DNA from: Impatiens glandulifera
Taxonomy: Eukaryota > Streptophyta > Magnoliopsida > Ericales > Balsaminaceae
NCBI RefSeq assembly: GCF_907164915.1
Contig: NC_061869.1
Span: 39,990,840 to 40,054,839 of the forward strand
Length of the DNA stretch: 64,000 bases
Direction of reading: 5' to 3'
Made by a program: the position numbers and the translations under genes. The notes beneath the pieces were generated by a model, which was given only the letters and a program-made list of their open reading frames with translations, was not told where the DNA came from and made no database searches. Of this stretch, positions 58,072 to 64,000 are shown piece after piece (position 1 is the first letter of the stretch; the number at the start of each line of letters is the position of its first letter).

Positions 58072-60780
58072 CTATTCAGAATCTGTGAAGTCATAGGCAC
58101 TCTTCTTTTTCGTCGGTTGCGGTTGCCTGGTCTGTTGTGAGGATCGTTGTCTTTTAGACCGGGACCGCAATTGTTCCTCGACTTCGTCTTCGACTAGGTC
58201 GGCTTGCTGCGAGGTACCCGTAGTGACCGGTTCAGAGATTTCATTGAGCATCTCGACTATCCGAACTTTCTTAGGAGCCACCCTCTTTCTCTTTTTCGGT
58301 TCTGAAGCGGAGGCGGCCGCCTTCTTCTTTTTCTCGTTTTCCTTTGCAAATTCGGCCAGCTTCCGTTTTTGCTCTTCCAATCGTGCGGCATCCTCCACAG
58401 CCTGACTGGCCACTTTCTCGGCATACCCTGGGTATAAGGTTTCGGCTCTTCTTATTCTTTCGGCCTCCAAATCTGGTTCTGTCAGTTGAGACGATCGCGG
58501 CGCCCCTTTATCTTTGCTAGCTTCGGCGTCCAGCGCATCCTGGACCCTTTTAGCCACTAGAGCATCAGCCTCTATAGCCGCGGCATCTGCGTTCTCCTTA
58601 GCCTTTAGAATTTCAGCCATCTGTTCGGTAAGGGCCTTTACTTCGGTCACGAGATCTTCGTTTTTCTTTTCCAGTACCGAGACCCGGTCGATTGTCTGGT
58701 CGACCCGTTCGAAATCCTTCTTTAAGTCCGAGGTCATAGCCTCCAGAGCCGCGGTTCGCTGAACACAATTTTCGCGCTCACCGGCCTCTTCCCACAGCCC
58801 GGTGCTGAGTTCTGCTAGGCGTGCTTGATGTTGCTCCAGAAGCTGTTTTGTCACATCGGTGAACTGCAGGGCCGAATCAAATATGTTATCACATCTATCC
58901 TTGAGCGGTTGAAACTTGGACACTTCGTGTACTTGTACGCGGTCATCGATCCGCTCTGAAATGGATGTTTCAAACTGCTGAAGTCGGTCCTCAACCCGCT
59001 CCGAAACTGATGCTTCAAACTTTTGAAGTCGGTCATCAATCCATTCTTGAGGAGGGACTGAAGTGGTGACTTCCGGTGGAGGAGAAGGCGTTGATTGCTC
59101 GGTGGGGTCAGGATCGGCTCTTTCATCGAGATTTAACTGTGCATCCTCTTCATTTGGAGGTTCTAATTGTGCCGCATCCTCTAAGTTCGGCACCGCATCT
59201 TCCAGGTTTGGAACCGCATCTTCTAAGTTTGGAACCTCATCTTCTAAGTTTGGAACCTCAGCTCCCAATGTCGGTATCGATTCCTCAACTTCCCTTGAAG
59301 GTGTTTGACTGTTGACTGGAAATTCTTCGATTACCGGAGCAGTATAGACCGGTACTTGCTTTTGGTTGCATATTGCTTCCAGCCGCTCTATTTCTTGACG
59401 TATTTCCAGTTTGCCCTTTTCAAGCTTTGTTAAAGCTCTCGGCGCTACGGTACACACCGATCCCCCCTCGGCATATTCTTCCTTAATCTTCCTGATGCGC
59501 CTTTTTAGTTTCCGAAGATGGCTTCTCGGTATCAGGAGGCAGGTTCGGCATTGTACCTCCCGAATTGTTTTGGATTTCGTGAGGCGTAAGATCATGTCCT
59601 CTACCTCCTCCAATCTGTCGATGCAATTCTGTTGCGGGAAGGTCGGTAGGATGTCTTTATATTTTGTGTTGAAGCGGTGCTCATGCCATTCCAAATATAG
59701 GTCTATAACGTCCTCGTCTCGCTTGTTTATGCCCTGAAAGATTTTCTGGGCTAATCTTTCGGCCTCGGCCTCGTCGGCCTCTTCCTTGTTGTGGCCTTCA
59801 TCATTGTCTCCTTCATCAACCCCGTCTTCACCCTCGGTCGTCTCAGGATTAGCGCTTTGTTCGGCATCGTTCGGACTCCGAGCCGAATGATCGCCGTCGT
59901 TGACCGTTCTATCATCGGTCCTCTCCGTTTCGGTTTCCTCAGGGGCCCACTCCTCATCTTCTGTTTGTTGTGGCGGGTCCGCGAAGGTTATATTTTCTTT
60001 CCTCTTACCTCCGGTCTTTGCTTTTGCCGGGGCATCTTTCTTTGCGGCCTTCTTCTTTCGGCCACCTGTGGAACTGGAGGCCGACTGCGTTCTTGGAAGA
60101 AATTGCCTCGATCGAATGATGCAACGGTTTGCTAACGCAACACCGGGACCGACGTTGAGTTTTAAGTGGATGAAGATCTTACCGAGGGGCACGGCATATC
60201 CCCATGACCGGGTTGAATCCGGTTTCACCATGTCCATGAGGTTGCCGAACACTGCTCTTGCCCAGTTAACCTCTTTTCCTTCCAGCAGACCGATTATCAT
60301 CTTGATTTTGTCTTTGGTGAGGTTGCTGAAGTTTCCTCCCCTTGCCAGTATCGCCCTGGTGAAAACGTCACATGCCGGGATATATTCCGGCTTCAGCATA
60401 TTTTTACTTCCGGATGTCGTGATCGGCTCAGTGGTTGCCGATAAAAAGTGGCACGCTGTCTCAAAGGTGTCATTGTCTATTTCTGCCTTTGCATCCTGGC
60501 CAGTTGTTGGGAGACGCAAGCTTTCGGCCACCAAAGCTTCGGTGATCTCGATTTGGGAACCGCAAACCGTTGCGATGATCCTTTCGTAGGAGATGATTGC
60601 GGTGTTGAAGAATTCTTCGACCGCTTCCTTATAAATTACGTGAGGACCGTCTAGGAAATATCCCAGACCGGTTTTAATCAGCTTATCAATAACGTCCTTC
60701 GCTTCGGTCGTCCCATTCTGCCGGATTTCCTCGAAATCCACTTGAGAGTATAGTTTGAACAGCGCCGAATCACGACCCAT
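58072..60780 (-). CDS. Accessory protein D, 902 aa, long form, intact
   Basis: I chose the ATG at 60780 (MGRDSALFKLYSQVDFEE). The frame is open 56 codons further upstream, but that part overlaps the TATA box and relatives start with a similar M...VDFE. Residues ~1-240 are the family domain: GLGYFLDG, EEFF, LPTTG, MLKPEYI, ARGGNFSNL, VNWARAVF and NVGPG. A basic stretch (RKKKAAKKDAPAKAKTGGKR, ~275) and an acidic region follow. Next is a helical segment (~390-500), then five VPNLED-type repeats (~503-536). Repeated RLQ(K/Q)FE(A/T)S and long coiled coils (~580-800) lead to basic PKKRKRVAPKK (~825) and a SKRQR tail. The basic clusters suggest nuclear entry; the coils suggest self-association. The domain may be the Pfam 'putative plant transposon protein' family; function unknown. 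Confidence 0.85.
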   Translation of the reverse strand: MGRDSALFKLYSQVDFEEIRQNGTTEAKDVIDKLIKTGLGYFLDGPHVIYKEAVEEFFNTAIISYERIIATVCGSQIEITEALVAESLRLPTTGQDAKAEIDNDTFETACHFLSATTEPITTSGSKNMLKPEYIPACDVFTRAILARGGNFSNLTKDKIKMIIGLLEGKEVNWARAVFGNLMDMVKPDSTRSWGYAVPLGKIFIHLKLNVGPGVALANRCIIRSRQFLPRTQSASSSTGGRKKKAAKKDAPAKAKTGGKRKENITFADPPQQTEDEEWAPEETETERTDDRTVNDGDHSARSPNDAEQSANPETTEGEDGVDEGDNDEGHNKEEADEAEAERLAQKIFQGINKRDEDVIDLYLEWHEHRFNTKYKDILPTFPQQNCIDRLEEVEDMILRLTKSKTIREVQCRTCLLIPRSHLRKLKRRIRKIKEEYAEGGSVCTVAPRALTKLEKGKLEIRQEIERLEAICNQKQVPVYTAPVIEEFPVNSQTPSREVEESIPTLGAEVPNLEDEVPNLEDAVPNLEDAVPNLEDAAQLEPPNEEDAQLNLDERADPDPTEQSTPSPPPEVTTSVPPQEWIDDRLQKFEASVSERVEDRLQQFETSISERIDDRVQVHEVSKFQPLKDRCDNIFDSALQFTDVTKQLLEQHQARLAELSTGLWEEAGERENCVQRTAALEAMTSDLKKDFERVDQTIDRVSVLEKKNEDLVTEVKALTEQMAEILKAKENADAAAIEADALVAKRVQDALDAEASKDKGAPRSSQLTEPDLEAERIRRAETLYPGYAEKVASQAVEDAARLEEQKRKLAEFAKENEKKKKAAASASEPKKRKRVAPKKVRIVEMLNEISEPVTTGTSQQADLVEDEVEEQLRSRSKRQRSSQQTRQPQPTKKKSAYDFTDSE

Positions 60781-61030
60781 GTTGAAGAGTTTGAGAATGA
60801 GAGAAAACGGCTTCAAAGAGTTTAGAGAAGTTAGAGAGATAAAGTGAATTCGCGTGAGAATGAAAGAAATGACCGAAGGCCCCCTTTTATAGTCACGGTT
60901 TGGAAGCCCAACCGTCCCATCATGAAAGAGCGGGAATTTTCCCTCCAAGATGAAAGTGCGCCAAACTATGGGCGGTTAAGTGTGAAAAGGTGGGCGGCAA
61001 CTTTGGGCGGGAGATTTCCCTCCAAAACCC
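60781..61030 (-). promoter_or_regulatory. Promoter-like region of accessory gene D
   Basis: On the minus strand TATAAAA lies at 60891-60885, 105 bp before the ATG, followed by a CT-rich leader. Upstream are GACGGTT (60916-60910) with TTCCAAACCG, TTGGAGGGAAAATT (60948-60935; identical to a motif before accessory ORF B) and a second TTTTGGAGGGAAA (61026-61014). TTTGGCGC (60965-60958) and TTCCCGCT (60936-60929) match the E2F-type consensus of plants. Activity and E2F binding are inference. Confidence 0.65.
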
Positions 61031-61291
61031 TTAGCCTATGTCATGGATGACGCATTCTTTCCTTTGATACCGAATGAATGATCGGTTTCTAAGTCTAATC
61101 AGACATTTTGATTAACAGTTGTAATCAGATTTTATGAAACCGGATAAGAACGAGTTAATTTTCGGTTACTTAGATAAATGCGCAAAGAATAAAGAGAAGC
61201 GGTCATTGAAACTCAAACGAAATTTTATTCAAGAGACCGATACGAAAGAGTACATAGAGAAAACCGATAGAATGACACGAAAGATAAGCAC

Positions 61292-61999
61292 TTAAAAAGT
61301 AAGCACCATTCTGGAAAATTTCTCTTCCACCGCATCTGCATCAAGAATGTTTGAGTGGGAAGCAGGTGTACCCAGTCCAAACTCTGGCCGGTACTTGAGA
61401 ATCAACTTGCTGATGTGAGGTGCATGCCCGAGACCTTTCTTGGTCAGCACCATGTTCTTCAAGTTTTGAAAGAGGACCGCTGACCAATTGATGGTCGTTT
61501 TGTGGTAGATGTGGGTCATGATGTTATAGGTATTCTGTGAATACCGCTGATTTGGGGATTGACACAGAATGGACCGAGTGACAATCTCAAGAAGTAGCTG
61601 AGCACTACGACAGAGACGGGTTTTTAACCCGTAGGTTTCCACCGGATCAAGAGTTGCAGAGCAGAGTAGTCCATAGTAGAATGCATCAAGTCCCTCCATA
61701 GTCGGGAAATCAGAGAACCCTTCTTTGGGCAGATTGAAAAGGGTGGCAAATTCGGCTTCATCAAGCCAGAAGGTGTGGTCCCTTACCGTAGAGACAATGT
61801 AGTCGCCCCTGATGCAGGCACTTCTGAAGAATGCCTTGACATCCTCAATCAGTACAGGACCGGATTCTTCGAGGAAGGTTTGAAGTCCGGTATCAATAAG
61901 ACATTCAAACATGTTTTTCTTTGGATGGTCATAGTCCCATTCTGCCAGACATGAGTCGAAATCGACGCTTAGAAAGTTTCCCAGAGTTCGACTCGGCAT
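61292..61999 (-). CDS. Accessory protein E, 235 aa, short form, intact
   Basis: The chosen start is ATGCCGAGTCGAAC at 61999, downstream of a TATA box at 62091-62084; the open frame extends 68 codons upstream through that box and is unlikely to be translated. Family motifs in order: FLSVDFDSC, DTGLQTFLEE, FFRSA, LPKEGFSD, a TIYHKTTINWSAVLFQNL-like segment (with INWS) and RPEFGLGTP. There is no basic or coiled-coil tail, so it corresponds to the N-terminal domain of D alone. It is tandem with D and F but clearly diverged from both. Function unknown. Confidence 0.82.
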   Translation of the reverse strand: MPSRTLGNFLSVDFDSCLAEWDYDHPKKNMFECLIDTGLQTFLEESGPVLIEDVKAFFRSACIRGDYIVSTVRDHTFWLDEAEFATLFNLPKEGFSDFPTMEGLDAFYYGLLCSATLDPVETYGLKTRLCRSAQLLLEIVTRSILCQSPNQRYSQNTYNIMTHIYHKTTINWSAVLFQNLKNMVLTKKGLGHAPHISKLILKYRPEFGLGTPASHSNILDADAVEEKFSRMVLTF

Positions 62000-62492
62000 G
62001 ATTTCGGTATTGGAAGAGAGATTCAAGAGGAATACAAGTGATTTTGCTCTTATGAATGTGATAGAATGAGAGGAGGATGACTCCTTATATAGGATCGGTT
62101 TTGTAGGGAAATTCTGAGCATTGATGGTCAGTTTTGTTTTATTAAGGAAGAGAATCTTTCCCTTTTCAAGATGCATGGGGAAGGAGCAAATTGCAAAACC
62201 CAAGGTAAGTGTTAGTTGAGAAGTAACCGGTTCGGTTGGATATTAAATGTTCGGGTGGTTGGGAGTTATCTCATTAATTTGGGATTATCTCATTAATTGC
62301 ATTTAACACATAACGATATTGATTAGATAGAGACCGAAAATGGTAGAGATAAAGCCGAAACATGGCATACAGAAATGAAAAACACAAATAGAACCGAAGT
62401 AGACATGGATGAAGCCGATATGATCAGATTTGAGTTGGTTAAGGATGCATCCGGTACATGCTGCAAAACGACCGGATGCAGGAAGGAGTGAC
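62000..62492 (-). promoter_or_regulatory. Spacer and promoter-like region of accessory gene E
   Basis: TATATAAG on the minus strand at 62091-62084 lies 92 bp before the ATG, with a CT-rich leader between. The plus strand at 62101-62113 reads TTGTAGGGAAATT, close to the motif seen before B and D but in the opposite orientation. No other gene is evident. Confidence 0.55.
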
Positions 62493-63248
62493 CTAGCGGG
62501 CGCGGGGATTGAAATCTTGAGGGAGATTGAAGTTCCCCCTCCTCCATTCTCTCTCAAACTGTTCATAGAATGAATCAGTTGCCTCCCTTGTGAGCACCTG
62601 AGCATGGTTTAGACCTTCGCCGGGACAGGTCGGGACGCCAAGCTCTTCAAGAAGTCGGCTTACTTGGGGAATGAGGGCCACTGACCGGGTGCCGATTATC
62701 CAAATAAGGACGTCAAACAGCACTCTGGACCAGTTCACCGGCGCACCGGTGACAATGGTCGCCATCATGTTGAAAACCGCCACGCAGTAAGTGTTAGTGA
62801 CATCTTTTCCCAAGATGCCCCTTCCTAACACGTCGTTGAGTAGCTGATATTCAGCTCTCAAGTGGGCCTTGCTTCCGTGGTCATCCACCGGCTCATTCGA
62901 CCGGGCTAGGTTGTGTGAGACCTCGGCCTTTAGGTTGGCCGGGGGGTTAAGATCTGTTAGCCCTTGTTTGGGCAAGCCGAAGCACCGAGCAAAGTCTTGC
63001 TCGGTGAAGTCAAAGAGAATACCCCCCACTTTAGATTGAATGTGGGTGTCAAAATGTGGTGTTCCTCTGAACACTCTGGCATTTTGGAAAAACTCCAGAA
63101 CAGACCCAGGATAAATGGTGAGTTTATCATCAAGGAAGTATTGGAGGCCGGTATCCTCCAAGGATTTTATCATTTTATAGATGTCGTAATGATCGGTGTT
63201 GGAGCACGACTCAAAATCAACCTGAAGGATATTTGTGAACTGAGACAT
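62493..63248 (-). CDS. Accessory protein F, 251 aa, short form, intact
   Basis: ATG at 63248 (MSQFTNILQVDFES). It shows the family domain end to end: EDTGLQYFLDD, EFFQNA, ARCFGLPKQGLTD, HLRAEYQLLNDV, GAPVNWSRVLFDVL and LGVPTCPGEG. It ends shortly after an ERE-W-RRGNFN segment without a long tail. It is the first of the three tandem accessory genes, 516 bp after the pol stop and about 490 bp before E. No signal peptide, transmembrane segment or pol motif is visible, which argues against an envelope-type product. Function unknown. Confidence 0.85.
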   Translation of the reverse strand: MSQFTNILQVDFESCSNTDHYDIYKMIKSLEDTGLQYFLDDKLTIYPGSVLEFFQNARVFRGTPHFDTHIQSKVGGILFDFTEQDFARCFGLPKQGLTDLNPPANLKAEVSHNLARSNEPVDDHGSKAHLRAEYQLLNDVLGRGILGKDVTNTYCVAVFNMMATIVTGAPVNWSRVLFDVLIWIIGTRSVALIPQVSRLLEELGVPTCPGEGLNHAQVLTREATDSFYEQFEREWRRGNFNLPQDFNPRAR

Positions 63249-63764
63249 TTTTGCCTTAGTGATAGAGAGAGTGTTTTGTTTTTGTGAGTGTTTTGGTGAG
63301 TGAGTGCTTCCTTTAAATACTGGTGTTGGGGCTAACCTATTATCCGGGCATTAAATGAGATGATATGTATTAACCGCAGGATAAGAATCTTTGCATAAAA
63401 TAGGCAGTTTTGCAGGTCTAGGTGTCGGTCATAGGCCTGGACTGTGAAAGATATCAAAAGATCTTCACGTCTTTTTAGGCGCGACCAGGTTTATTCTGAA
63501 AAGGCAATGATGCAGAACAGAGACCTTTAACCTTTGATAACTATTCCTCTTTTGTATGAAATTCAAATAATCTGGGGTAACCTTCTTCCGAACCGGTCAG
63601 GTATCAGTTGTTCATCCCGATGCGGTTACATGGTGCATGCACCAAGTAGCCGGTCGGTTTACTCTATCTGATAGACTGGGCGGTTCTTCCACAAACACCC
63701 CGAAGATTCAAAGTTCAACATCTTAGGAAGAATTACCGGTTTGTCTGTCTGAACCGATTTCCCT
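63249..63764 (-). promoter_or_regulatory. Spacer between pol and accessory gene F with TATA-like box
   Basis: TATTTAAA on the minus strand at 63319-63312 lies about 65 bp before the ATG, with an A/C-rich leader (CACTCACAAAAACAAAACAC). GCGGTTAATA lies upstream near 63378. No gene is seen in the remaining ~350 bp. Confidence 0.5.
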
Positions 63765-64000
63765 TTAAGTATCCTTTGGAAGGATTTGGCTAATATCGGT
63801 TAAGCCGAGAGTAAGTCTAAATTGAGAAAACTTAGCTTCCTGCAGCGGCTTCGTGAAGATATCGGCTACTTGTTGATCGGTTGGTACGTATTCCAGCCGG
63901 ATATGCTTCAGCGTGACATGCTCCCGAATGAAATGATGCCTTATGTCGATGTGCTTGGTTCTGGAGTGGAGAACCGGGTTGTAGGTGATCGCTATGGCAC
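63765..64000 (-). CDS. copia RNase H, C-terminal end of pol (partial)
   Basis: The open frame enters from the right edge and stops at 63767-63765. It reads AIAITYNPVLHSRTKHIDIR and, further on, an FTKPLQE segment, the conserved C-terminal end of copia polyproteins. It is similar to the end of pol in element C (50000-50220) but free of stops. Its presence shows that the accessory genes belong to a copia element with pol. Confidence 0.93.
   Translation of the reverse strand, partial: AIAITYNPVLHSRTKHIDIRHHFIREHVTLKHIRLEYVPTDQQVADIFTKPLQEAKFSQFRLTLGLTDISQILPKDT

Larger units (their letters stand above)
56487..64000 (-). mobile_element. Ty1/copia element with three intact accessory ORFs, runs off right edge
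   Basis: On the minus strand the window opens inside RNase H of pol (stop at 63765). Three accessory ORFs follow: F (63248-62493), E (61999-61292) and D (60780-58072), then a polypurine tract (57775-57758) and a 3' LTR (57757-56487). All four visible coding segments are open, unlike the older copies in the window. Spacers of 494-516 bp precede F, E and D. It is inserted in element G. The LTR resembles that of element B. Confidence 0.9.

Noticed and set aside
59900..60589. 229-codon plus-strand open frame opposite gene D
   Set aside because: It is antisense to a well-supported coding region with no recognisable domain; long antisense frames are common in GC-richer coding DNA.
61999..62203. 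68-codon N-terminal extension of accessory protein E, and the similar 56-codon extension of D (60781-60948)
   Set aside because: Both extensions run through the TATA box and leader; family members start close to the VDF motif, so the downstream ATG was chosen.
58072..63248. Accessory ORFs as retroviral envelope genes
   Set aside because: No signal peptide or transmembrane segment is seen; D has nuclear-type basic clusters and coiled coils.

Overview
The window looks like repeat-dense nuclear DNA from a flowering plant, probably a eudicot. It contains only plant-type transposable elements: Ty1/copia and Tat-like Ty3/gypsy LTR elements, L1-type LINEs, and hAT-like and CACTA non-autonomous DNA elements. 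The spacers are AT-rich, and I see no bacterial-style operons, rRNA, tRNA or CRISPR. The accessory protein family described below resembles, from memory only, proteins annotated in Gesneriaceae/Lamiales genomes, so an asterid is my guess. I found no convincing host gene.

Layout. 1-9990 (minus): decayed copia element I with 5' LTR, PBS, gag, pol and a 3' accessory ORF. 10075-11104: hAT-like element. 11885-22397 (plus): decayed Tat-like gypsy element, split at 16836-22069 by a copia deletion derivative (element B) with a CAATA target-site duplication. 22406-22877: small hAT-like element. 24825-28177 (plus): TNT1-like copia element whose RT region is lost and occupied by a foreign LTR. 28178-31216: no recognisable gene. 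31220-32513: copia LTR plus gag start, cut by a solo-LTR-like copy at 32514-34561. 35805-36624: CACTA element. 37080-43101: plus-strand LINE interrupted by a minus-strand LINE with the same kind of 3' end. 43589-51720 (plus): copia element C with accessory ORF. 52854-56486 (minus): 3' part of a copia element (G). 56487 to the right edge (minus): the youngest-looking copia element, with an open pol end and three intact accessory ORFs.

The most interesting content is the accessory-ORF system between pol and the polypurine tract. Six copia elements belong to this related set by LTR features, and five of them retain accessory ORFs of one protein family (A, B, C, G and the tandem trio F-E-D). Each member with a preserved 5' end has a TATA-like box 65-150 bp upstream of its ATG, so these ORFs look like separate transcription units inside the element. 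The longest, D (902 aa), couples the shared N-terminal domain to basic nuclear-localisation-like segments, a VPNLED repeat and long coiled coils. The LTRs of the set share a leader hairpin followed by a GTGACGT block, although their U3 regions carry different tandem arrays.

The older copies are decayed mainly by stop codons that can be explained as C-to-T (or G-to-A) changes at Gln, Arg and Trp codons, as expected for long-methylated transposons. Family assignments rest on motifs read by eye; no database search was possible.
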